In this document: positions 17,596 through 23,607 of the stretch, one piece after another | Layout of the letters: every line of letters begins with the position of its first letter | Position numbering within the stretch: position 1 is the stretch's first letter | Assembly: GCA_011390385.1 (NCBI GenBank) | Contig: JAABSN010000038.1 | Span: 1-23,607, forward strand | Source: Thioalkalivibrio nitratireducens | GTDB lineage: Bacteria; Pseudomonadota; Gammaproteobacteria; Ectothiorhodospirales; Ectothiorhodospiraceae | Direction of reading: 5' to 3' | DNA: 23,607 nt | Program-made: the position numbers and the translations under genes | The notes under the pieces: model-generated | What the model was told of the DNA's origin: nothing | Database searches by the model: none | What the model saw: the letters and a program-made list of their open reading frames with translations, nothing else

Positions 17596-18252
17596 ATGTT
17601 CCCTGTCGCTCCTGAAGGCAGAATATTCGTTGTCGGCACCGCGTGGCTGGCGGTGATCACCCTGTTGTTCGGGTATACCGAGATGGGCGCGTTGCTGGTC
17701 TTCGTGGCAATCGCGCTGTTGCTGCTGTTCCGTGATTTCGTGCGCAGCATCCCGACCCAGGCCCTGGCGATCCTTGCGCCCGCCGACGGGCGGATACTGT
17801 CGGTGGACGAGGGCACCGATCCGTATACCGGAGAACCCGCGTGGCGCATCGTCATCCGGCAGCGGATTCTCGGGGAATACAATCTGAATGCTCCGCAGGA
17901 GGCGACGCTTGTGCGCAGGGTCTGGCCGGGAAAGGAGAGCGATGAGACACCCGATCCGCAATTGAACGGGCGGCTTGGACTGGCTTTCGAGACCGATGAA
18001 GGCCATGCATTCACGCTGGCTGTCGACCTGCGCCGCTGGCCGCGCTTCATCCGGATGCGGGTCATCACCGGAAACCGAGTCGGGCGCGGGAAACGTCTGG
18101 GTTTCGCGGGATTCGGCGGCGAGGTGACCCTCTGGTTGCCGATCGGGGCACAGGTGTCCGCGCGGCCGGGGCAGCGCGTGCTGGCCGGAGTGGGACTGCT
18201 CGGTGAACTTCCGGGGCAGGCAATGGCAGACCAGGAGGCCCGTGCGTCGTGA
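17596..18252 (+). CDS. Phosphatidylserine decarboxylase-like protein lacking catalytic residues
   Basis: Homologous to the short form of phosphatidylserine decarboxylase, which makes phosphatidylethanolamine from the product of the next gene. It is 218 aa, normal for the short form. Two N-terminal membrane segments (about residues 10-45) lead into LLFRDFVRSIP and the conserved PADGR at 62-66. Two essential features are missing. Where active enzymes have a VHVNRAP-type motif with the catalytic His, this reads YNLNAPQEA around 95-103 with no His. Where they have the FGS self-cleavage site whose Ser becomes the pyruvoyl group, this reads FGGEVTLWLP, with Gly175. The position between ilvC and pssA is the usual place for short psd genes. 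I infer a catalytically inactive homologue; another role, or an unconventional mechanism, is possible. The start has only a weak ribosome site. Confidence 0.8.
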   Translation: MFPVAPEGRIFVVGTAWLAVITLLFGYTEMGALLVFVAIALLLLFRDFVRSIPTQALAILAPADGRILSVDEGTDPYTGEPAWRIVIRQRILGEYNLNAPQEATLVRRVWPGKESDETPDPQLNGRLGLAFETDEGHAFTLAVDLRRWPRFIRMRVITGNRVGRGKRLGFAGFGGEVTLWLPIGAQVSARPGQRVLAGVGLLGELPGQAMADQEARAS

Positions 18253-19016
18253 CCGATGACAACGCCGATCGGAACCCGCGGCCGCGCCGTCGCGGCGTGT
18301 TTCTGCTACCGAACCTGTTCACCACCGGGGTCCTGTTCTCCGGGTTTTTCGCCGTGGTCTCGGCGATCAACGGCGATTTCATTACCGCCGCCATTGCCGT
18401 ATTCGTGGCGATGGTTCTCGATGGGCTGGACGGCCGGGTCGCACGACTCACCAACACCCAGAGCGAGTTCGGGGCGCAGTACGATTCGCTGTCGGATCTG
18501 GTCGCCTTCGGTCTGGCGCCGGCGCTGATCGCCTACCTCTGGCAACTGCATGAGCTCGGTAATCTGGGCTGGGTGGCTGCGTTCTTCTATGCCACCGCAG
18601 CCGCGCTGCGTCTGGCACGGTTCAACAGCCGGTTGGCGGTGACTGACAAGCGTTTCTTCCAGGGGCTGCCAAGCCCTGCCAGTGCCGCTTTCGTGGTCGG
18701 CACGGTCTGGGTGGTCGAGGATTTGGCAATGTTTGGCGACATGCCTACGCTCCTCATGGCGCTGACGCTGGTCGTGACGGTGTCCGCGGGCGTGCTCATG
18801 GTCAGCAACCTGGCATACTTCAGTTTCAAGGACATGGATTTCCGGCACCGGGTGCCATTCTTTGCCATGCTTGCGGTGGTGGGGGTCCTGATGCTGGCTG
18901 CGTTGGACCCCCCGAAGGTATTGCTCGCCGGATTCATTCTGTACGCATTATCCGGCCCGCTTCTCTCGGCGGAGCGGTGGCGCCGCCATCGGCGGCGAAG
19001 GAGCAGGGCCGATTAG
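18249..19016 (+). CDS. pssA: CDP-diacylglycerol--serine O-phosphatidyltransferase (type II PssA)
   Basis: Membrane enzyme that makes phosphatidylserine from CDP-diacylglycerol and serine. It is 255 aa with several hydrophobic segments. The CDP-alcohol phosphotransferase signature is complete: D61-G-x2-A-R, eight residues, G75-x3-D79-x3-D83, in LDGRVARLTNTQSEFG followed by AQYDSLSD. LPNLFTTGVLFSGF at the N-terminus and YATAAALRLARFN and FFQGLPSPA further on are typical of the subtype II enzyme. GTG 18249 overlaps the previous TGA by four bases, with AGGAGG at 18233-18238 as ribosome site, so it is translationally coupled to the Psd-like gene. Confidence 0.95.
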   Translation: MTDDNADRNPRPRRRGVFLLPNLFTTGVLFSGFFAVVSAINGDFITAAIAVFVAMVLDGLDGRVARLTNTQSEFGAQYDSLSDLVAFGLAPALIAYLWQLHELGNLGWVAAFFYATAAALRLARFNSRLAVTDKRFFQGLPSPASAAFVVGTVWVVEDLAMFGDMPTLLMALTLVVTVSAGVLMVSNLAYFSFKDMDFRHRVPFFAMLAVVGVLMLAALDPPKVLLAGFILYALSGPLLSAERWRRHRRRRSRAD

Positions 19017-19077
19017 CGGCAGCGGATGGTTTCCGGGGAGTCTTGGGGTCCGCCCTCTGCTCACTGGTTTCCTCGAC

Positions 19078-19369
19078 GGTGCAATTCGCTGCGCTCATTG
19101 GCACCCTACGCAACGCTTCGCGCATGGTGGGGTAGGGTGCCGTGAGGCGGAGCCGAACCGCACCGGGTGGCGGCCGGATGCGCGGGGTTGTGTGCTGGCG
19201 GTGGGTGGTGCAATCCGCTGCGTGCTTCGGCACCCTACGCAACGCTTCGCGGATGGTGGCGTAGGGTGCCGTGAGGCGGAGCCGAACCGCACCGGGTGGC
19301 GGCCGGATGCGCGGGGTTGTGTGCTGGCGGTGGGTGGTGCAATCCCGCTGCGTGCATTGGCACCCTGTG
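19078..19369 (-). repeat. BIME cluster 7: two complete reverse elements plus a third B unit, 129-bp tandem
   Basis: Reversed B units start at 19078, 19207 and 19336. The first two are each followed by a 22-bp head spacer and an A unit ending at 19164 and 19293. The 42-bp tail linkers at 19165-19206 and 19294-19335 are identical, as are both A units. The two 129-bp periods differ at about seven sites, five of them in the B unit. The third B unit keeps its stem arms but has lost the GTAG head. The cluster lies between pssA and leuA, about 100 bp before the leuA start; the rest of that 459-bp gap shows nothing else I can name. Confidence 0.92.
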
Positions 19370-19475
19370 CAAGTATCGACCATGGGTGGTCCTGGCAGCG
19401 CGGTCCAGCTGCGCGAATCCACGCGGAGGGCGGCTTCTGTTCAGTCCCCCGCTGACGTAATGGAATGAAGGAATC

Positions 19476-21020
19476 ATGAGCAAAGATCGGCTGATCATCT
19501 TCGATACGACCCTGCGCGACGGCGAGCAGAGCCCCGGCGCATCGATGACCCGTGACGAAAAGCTGCGGATTGCGCACCTGCTCGAGAAACTTCGGGTCGA
19601 TGTGATCGAAGCCGGTTTCCCTGCCGCCAGCCCGGGGGATTTCGAGGCGGTTCGCGGGGTCGCCCGAGCCGTCAGGGACAGCCGTGTCTGTGGTCTGACC
19701 CGGGCTCGTGCCGAGGACATCGACCGGGCGGCCGAGGCGCTGAAGGATGCCGTTGCGCCGCGTATCCACACCTTCATCGCGACCAGCCCGATCCACATGC
19801 AGCACAAGCTGCGCATGACCCCGGACCAGGTCGTCGAACACGCGGTGGCCGCGATCCGCCACGCGCGCAACTACACCGATGACGTCGAATTCTCCGCCGA
19901 GGATGCCGGGCGCTCGGAGATCGACTTCCTGTGCCGCGTGATCGAGGCTGCGATCGATGCCGGGGCCCGAACGATCAATATTCCCGATACCGTTGGCTAT
20001 GCCATTCCGGAGCAGTTCGGGGCGACGATCGCCACGCTGCTGGAACGGGTCCCCAATTCCGACAGGGCGGTGTTCTCGGTGCATTGCCACAATGACCTTG
20101 GCCTGGCGGTGGCCAATTCACTGGCCGCCGTCCTCAACGGTGCCCGCCAGGTAGAGTGCACGATCAACGCCCTGGGTGAGCGCGCGGGAAATGCGTCGCT
20201 GGAAGAGATCGTGATGGCGGTGCGCACGCGCCAGGACATTTTCCCGGTCGAAACCCGTATCGATGCCACCCAGATCGTTCCGTGTTCGCGTCTGGTATCC
20301 AACGTGACCGGGTTCCCGGTGCAGCCCAACAAGGCCATCGTCGGGGTCAATGCCTTCGCGCACGAATCGGGTATCCATCAGGACGGGGTACTGAAGCACC
20401 GCGATACCTACGAGATCATGCGCGCCGAGGACGTCGGCTGGAGCGCGAACCGGATGGTGCTGGGCAAGCATTCCGGCCGCAACGCGCTGCGCACGCGCCT
20501 GCTCGAACTCGGGGTCGAATTCGCGACGGCTGCCGAACTCGACGAGGTTTTCGCACGATTCAAGGATCTGGCCGACAAGAAGCACGACATCTTCGACGAG
20601 GATCTGCAGGCTCTGGTTTCGGAACTGGCGCCAGAGGCTTCGGACCGCTACCGCCTGAAATTCCTGCAAGTGTGTTCCGAAACCGGCAAGACGCCGCGTG
20701 CCGAGGTGCATCTGGAGGCGGATGACGACGTGCTCAAAGGTGTGGCCGAGGGTGGCGGGCCGGTCGATGCCAGCTTCCAGGCCGTCGAATCGATCGTGAA
20801 CAGCGGCACCGAGTTGCTGTTGTACTCGGTGAACAACATCACCTCGGGTACCGATGCCCAGGGCGAAGTCACCGTGCGGCTTGCGCGCGGCGGCCGTATC
20901 GTCAACGGGCAGGGGGCAGACACGGATATCGTGATTGCCTCGGTCAAGGCCTATCTGAACGCGTTGAATCGCCTCACCATCCCGGCGGAACGGGCGCATC
21001 CACAGCACGACGGCGTTTGA
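19476..21020 (+). CDS. leuA: 2-isopropylmalate synthase
   Basis: Condenses acetyl-CoA with 2-oxoisovalerate in the first step specific to leucine synthesis. It is 514 aa, the bacterial type-1 length. The TIM barrel begins [18 protein letters not shown], with the substrate-binding [22 protein letters not shown] gives the HxH metal site, and [16 protein letters not shown] closes the catalytic part. The C-terminal 130 residues are the leucine-sensing regulatory domain. AAGGA at 19468-19472 supports the start. The last codons overlap the next gene. The location completes the ilvBHC-psd-pssA-leuA arrangement. Confidence 0.97.
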   Translation: MSKDRLIIFDTTLRDGEQSPGASMTRDEKLRIAHLLEKLRVDVIEAGFPAASPGDFEAVRGVARAVRDSRVCGLTRARAEDIDRAAEALKDAVAPRIHTFIATSPIHMQHKLRMTPDQVVEHAVAAIRHARNYTDDVEFSAEDAGRSEIDFLCRVIEAAIDAGARTINIPDTVGYAIPEQFGATIATLLERVPNSDRAVFSVHCHNDLGLAVANSLAAVLNGARQVECTINALGERAGNASLEEIVMAVRTRQDIFPVETRIDATQIVPCSRLVSNVTGFPVQPNKAIVGVNAFAHESGIHQDGVLKHRDTYEIMRAEDVGWSANRMVLGKHSGRNALRTRLLELGVEFATAAELDEVFARFKDLADKKHDIFDEDLQALVSELAPEASDRYRLKFLQVCSETGKTPRAEVHLEADDDVLKGVAEGGGPVDASFQAVESIVNSGTELLLYSVNNITSGTDAQGEVTVRLARGGRIVNGQGADTDIVIASVKAYLNALNRLTIPAERAHPQHDGV

Positions 21021-21745
21021 ATCCGGCGGTGTTCCTGAACCGGCGCCAGCGGGAGGTTCTGCAGGAAATGGGGATCACGGTCTGGGTCCGCCGCGACCCG
21101 GAGCCGGTCCCGGTTGCCGAACCGGTCGCCGCAGGCCCCGGTGGTGCCAACGATCACGCCCCGGCCGCCGGATCTTCATCGGTAGCGAGTCTGGATTGGG
21201 AGGAGCTGCGTGCGTGCGTCACCGCCTGCAGGACCTGTGAGGAACTGGCGTCAACGCGGACCCAGACGGTGTTCGGAGTCGGTGACCGTGACGCCGACTG
21301 GCTGTTCATCGGTGAGGCGCCCGGGGCTGAGGAGGATCGGCGCGGGGAGCCGTTCGTCGGCCGTGCCGGGCAACTGCTCGACAACATGCTCGCGGCGCTG
21401 CGCCTGCGTCGTGGCGACAACGTCTATATCGCCAATATCCTGAAATGCCGACCACCAGGAAATCGCGATCCGCAGCCGGAGGAGTCCGCGGCCTGCCGTG
21501 ATTTCCTTGATCGCCAGATCGACCTGATCGGGCCCCGGGTGATCGTGGCGTTGGGCCGCGTGGCCGCGCAAGCGCTGCTGGATACGAGTGCGCCACTCGG
21601 ACGGCTGCGCGGTGGCGATTACGATTACCGGGGGATTCCGGTCGTGGTGACGTATCACCCGGCCTACCTTTTGCGCGCGCCGGGCGACAAAGGCAAGGCG
21701 TGGCAGGATCTGCGCAAGGCCCGAGCGTCGCTGCTTGACGCCTGA
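21017..21745 (+). CDS. Uracil-DNA glycosylase, family 4 (Fe-S type)
   Basis: Removes uracil from DNA; the family binds a 4Fe-4S cluster. With TTG 21017 it is 242 aa. The cluster cysteines are visible as C71-x2-C74 and C144-x15-C160. Motif 1 reads GEAPGAEED (from residue 99), [13 protein letters not shown] follows, and motif 3 is HPAYLLR from H214. An N-terminal region of about 55 residues, part of it Pro/Ala-rich, precedes the glycosylase core, as in many proteobacterial homologues. The start is uncertain: TTG 21017 overlaps the leuA stop as TTGA. GTG 21029 would give [19 protein letters not shown] 21068 would cut into the usual QEMGIxVWV start. rimI follows, a common pairing. Confidence 0.92.
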   Translation: MNPAVFLNRRQREVLQEMGITVWVRRDPEPVPVAEPVAAGPGGANDHAPAAGSSSVASLDWEELRACVTACRTCEELASTRTQTVFGVGDRDADWLFIGEAPGAEEDRRGEPFVGRAGQLLDNMLAALRLRRGDNVYIANILKCRPPGNRDPQPEESAACRDFLDRQIDLIGPRVIVALGRVAAQALLDTSAPLGRLRGGDYDYRGIPVVVTYHPAYLLRAPGDKGKAWQDLRKARASLLDA

Positions 21746-21754
21746 TTTCGGGAA

Positions 21755-21814
21755 TTTCCAGCCCCGCGCTGGTGTCCGAGTGAGCATCACGTACCTTCAG
21801 CTGCGGGCTGGAAA
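21755..21814. promoter_or_regulatory. Inverted repeat between the uracil-DNA glycosylase and rimI genes
   Basis: TTTCCAGCCC at 21755-21764 is matched exactly by GGGCTGGAAA at 21805-21814, with a 40-base interior and further G-C pairing at the inner edge. The right arm ends about five bases before the rimI ribosome site (AGGGAGG at 21819-21825). In RNA it would form a hairpin just upstream of that site; as DNA it could be an operator. Its role is unknown. Confidence 0.45.
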
Positions 21815-21829
21815 GACCAGGGAGGCCTG

Positions 21830-22291
21830 ATGAATGCACGTGTTGAGCCGCGACCGGGTTTGCGGCGGATGTTGCCGGCGGATGTCGGAAGGGTGATGGA
21901 TGTCGAGACTGCTGCGTACGCTTTTCCCTGGACCAGGGGCATCTTTCTCGATTGTCTGCGGGTTGGCTACGCCTGCTGGGTCCTGGAACTCGAAGGCGAC
22001 CTGATCGGTCATGCGGTGCTGACCATGGCAGCCAATGAGGCGCATCTGCTGAACCTGACGATCGGGGTAGAGCATCAGCGTCGCGGATTCGGACGGTTTC
22101 TGCTGCGCGAGGTCATCGACCAGGCGCGCCGGAGCGGGGTCGAGGCCCTGTTTCTGGAGGTGCGACCGTCGAACCGGGCGGCGCGGCACCTGTATCGCTC
22201 CGAAGGGTTCGCCCACATCGGCAGCCGGCCACGGTACTATCCCGGGGCTACGGAACGCGAGGATGCCTGGGTGCTCTCGATTGGACTGTGA
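21830..22291 (+). CDS. rimI: Ribosomal-protein-alanine N-acetyltransferase (GNAT family)
   Basis: Predicted to acetylate the N-terminal alanine of ribosomal protein S18 using acetyl-CoA. It is 153 aa, the family length. RimI-type features are AYAFPWTRGIFLDCLRVGY near the N-terminus, LLNLTIGVEHQRRGFGRFLL with the acetyl-CoA-binding Q/RxxGxG/A loop, then FLEVRPSNRAARHLYRSEGF and RPRYYPG. AGGGAGG at 21819-21825 is an excellent ribosome site. Its place beside a family 4 uracil-DNA glycosylase gene is a common arrangement. Confidence 0.93.
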   Translation: MNARVEPRPGLRRMLPADVGRVMDVETAAYAFPWTRGIFLDCLRVGYACWVLELEGDLIGHAVLTMAANEAHLLNLTIGVEHQRRGFGRFLLREVIDQARRSGVEALFLEVRPSNRAARHLYRSEGFAHIGSRPRYYPGATEREDAWVLSIGL

Positions 22292-22324
22292 AATGTGCGC
22301 ATTGGGTGGTTGATCGTACAACCC

Positions 22325-22370
22325 GTGGTCCCCGTGCGGGCTCAGCCACGATCCGTGCCCAGTCGACCAC
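22325..22370. other. Nested inverted repeat downstream of rimI
   Basis: GTGGTC (22325-22330) pairs with GACCAC (22365-22370), and inside it GGGC (22338-22341) pairs with GCCC (22357-22360). A separate small hairpin GGTTG/CAACC lies just upstream at 22308-22323. Together they may end the rimI transcript, but there is no U-tract and the stems are short. Confidence 0.3.
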
Positions 22371-22454
22371 CGGAGTCGGGATAGCCCGGTGATGCAAACA
22401 GCGGCCAGTGCGTTACCATGTCCGAATTCAGAAGGTTGCCAAGAGGGTGCCGAT

Positions 22455-23246
22455 ATGTACACGAGATTCACTGTTCCATTGCTACTATTGTTCTTTGTGG
22501 CCAGCATGTTTGCCGGTTCCGCAACGGGTCAGGCGCTTTCCGGTGCCGAGCGCGAACAGGAGCTCCTGCGTATCTGGTACGAAATCCGCGAGGGCGTGGC
22601 CGGGAAAGGGGAGCCCGATGCCGAGTACGATGTCGGCGTCGCGAATTTCCTCGCCCGGGGCACGGCGCAGGATTACCCGAAGGCCGCGAAATGGTTTCAC
22701 CGCGCAGCCGATCAGGGTCATGCCGGGGCGCACTATTACCTCGGATACATGTACGCAGTGGGCATTGGGGTAGCAACGGACAAGGAAAGCAGTGCGACGC
22801 ATTACATGCGCGCAGCCGAGCTTGGTCATCCCGAGGCGCAGTACCTGATCGGAAGCCGCTATGCCGCGGGAGAGGGGTTCCTGCGTGATCGCGGCGAGGC
22901 GCTGAAGTGGATGACCAGGGCAGCGGATCAGGGCGTGCCCGGGGCGCAGTTCTACCTCGGACAGGTGCACGAGCTCGGCTATGGAGCCAGGCTCGATCCG
23001 GAGGCTGCGGTGCGCTGGTACAAGGCAGCCGCCAAACAGGGCGAGACGTCGGCACAGAATCGGCTGGGCGAACTCTATCTCTCCGGGCAGGGCGTTGCGC
23101 GGGACGCGTCGGAGGCCTATCTCTGGTTCAGTCTGGCGGCCAACGAAGAAGGCATCGCCGCGGCCGGTCGCTCCCTGAGCCGCAGCCAAAGGGAAGCGGC
23201 GGACGAACGTGTCCGCGAACACAACGCACTGGCGATGAGTCGGTAA
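22455..23246 (+). CDS. Exported Sel1-repeat (TPR-like) protein
   Basis: Secreted or periplasmic helical-repeat protein, probably a protein-interaction scaffold; the partner is unknown. From ATG 22455, with AGAGGG at 22442-22447, it is 263 aa. The first 25 residues form a signal peptide (MYTRFTVPLLLLFFVASM and a small-residue cleavage region). Five Sel1-like repeats of about 36 residues follow, from about 52 to 232. Examples are AHYYLGYMYAVGIGVATD, AQYLIGSRYAAGEGFLRD, AQFYLGQVHELGYGARLD and AQNRLGELYLSGQGVARD. The tail ends SQREAADERVREHNALAM. The longer frame from 22389 would put the signal peptide internally, so 22455 is preferred. Confidence 0.88.
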   Translation: MYTRFTVPLLLLFFVASMFAGSATGQALSGAEREQELLRIWYEIREGVAGKGEPDAEYDVGVANFLARGTAQDYPKAAKWFHRAADQGHAGAHYYLGYMYAVGIGVATDKESSATHYMRAAELGHPEAQYLIGSRYAAGEGFLRDRGEALKWMTRAADQGVPGAQFYLGQVHELGYGARLDPEAAVRWYKAAAKQGETSAQNRLGELYLSGQGVARDASEAYLWFSLAANEEGIAAAGRSLSRSQREAADERVREHNALAMSR

Positions 23247-23607
23247 CGGTAACCTGTACTCGACGGGCCGTTTCCCCTGTCGGGCTCGGGCGCCCGTTGC
23301 GAGCCGCTCGGGCGAGCCCGGCTGGTCCGTCACGATTTCGCGGCGCAGCCCAGAGTGCGCCCGCCTCTCCTTTTTGTCCTTGTCCCCGGGCCCATGACCC
23401 GAGCCATCGTCTCTCCTGCCGAGGGTGGTTTCCGGTCGCCGTGTTCTGGCCGGTTGCCGGACGTGGACTGCCATCCAATGGGCTCTGTCTCGGGCGCCAG
23501 CAGTTGACTTACGAGCGCGCCGGATCCCACTTCGGGCACTATCGACCCAATCGGAAAATACAATCGGAAAACAGGCGACGATAGCTGTTTCCGCTGCTAG
23601 GCTTGGT
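23247..23607. other. 361 bp to the end of the window without a recognisable gene
   Basis: I find no family I recognise in any frame. CGGGCTCG (23281-23288) can pair with CGAGCCCG (23313-23320) as a possible transcript end for the Sel1 gene, without a U-tract. Near the right edge there is a short tandem repeat (23548-23573) inside a CTATCG/CGATAG inverted repeat (23539-23584). This is the only long gap in the window that lacks a REP-like unit. Confidence 0.5.
23548..23573. repeat. Two tandem 13-bp repeats near the window end
   Basis: CAATCGGAAAATA is followed directly by CAATCGGAAAACA, twelve of thirteen bases alike, and the pair is flanked by CTATCG and CGATAG. It is AT-richer than its surroundings and could be a regulator-binding site for a gene beyond the window. 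Two copies are too few to call iterons. Confidence 0.4.

Noticed and set aside
19078..19369. Regularly spaced repeats that might suggest a CRISPR array
   Set aside because: The spacers are identical to each other, the repeats are two alternating palindromic units, there are fewer than three periods and no cas genes are nearby. REP/BIME structure explains it.

Overview
The window is GC-rich chromosomal DNA from a proteobacterium. It is probably a gammaproteobacterium near the Chromatiales/Ectothiorhodospiraceae, although the ilvB-ilvH-ilvC-psd-pssA-leuA order also occurs in betaproteobacteria. The evidence is gene order, protein style and GC-rich codon use; no rRNA or tRNA gene is present to fix the taxonomy. 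I read fourteen protein-coding genes. All are on the + strand except glycogen phosphorylase.

Region 1 (about 300-7540) is the export and polymerisation end of a surface-polysaccharide locus. It holds a Wza-type outer-membrane lipoprotein, a Wzc/GumC-type co-polymerase fused to its tyrosine autokinase, an unusual single-pass protein with a cytosolic J-domain-like segment and a C-terminal NTF2-like domain, and a Wzy/WaaL-type O-antigen ligase or polymerase. No glycosyltransferases are in view. Region 2 (7726-13422) holds glgP on the - strand, then an aldo/keto reductase whose stop codon overlaps the start of a short MutS2-like ATPase. Region 3 (13803-21020) is the branched-chain amino acid and phospholipid block: ilvB, ilvH, ilvC, a phosphatidylserine-decarboxylase-like gene, pssA and leuA. 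Region 4 (21017-23246) holds a family 4 uracil-DNA glycosylase, rimI and an exported Sel1-repeat protein.

The most striking structure is non-coding. Seven of the eight gaps longer than about 185 bp contain copies of a dispersed palindromic element. It is built from two related units of about 33 nt, each beginning with GTAG (or a degenerate head) followed by an imperfect hairpin. The units sit head to head over 14-22 bp and tail to tail over a linker of 42-44 bp. This is the architecture of REP sequences arranged as BIMEs, which are mobilised by RAYT (REP-associated tyrosine, HUH/Y1) transposases. About twenty units can be read. The stem of one unit type shows compensatory changes, three clusters show recent tandem amplification (periods 121, 121 and 129 bp), and one unit supplies the glgP stop codon. 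No RAYT gene is in the window. A second, unrelated inverted-repeat element lies at 4079-4210.

Among the proteins, the Psd-like gene stands out. It keeps the usual synteny and overlaps pssA, yet it lacks both the serine that forms the pyruvoyl group and the catalytic histidine. The J-domain membrane protein, the aldo/keto reductase with Asp in place of the catalytic His, and the MutS2-like protein without a Smr domain also deserve a second look.
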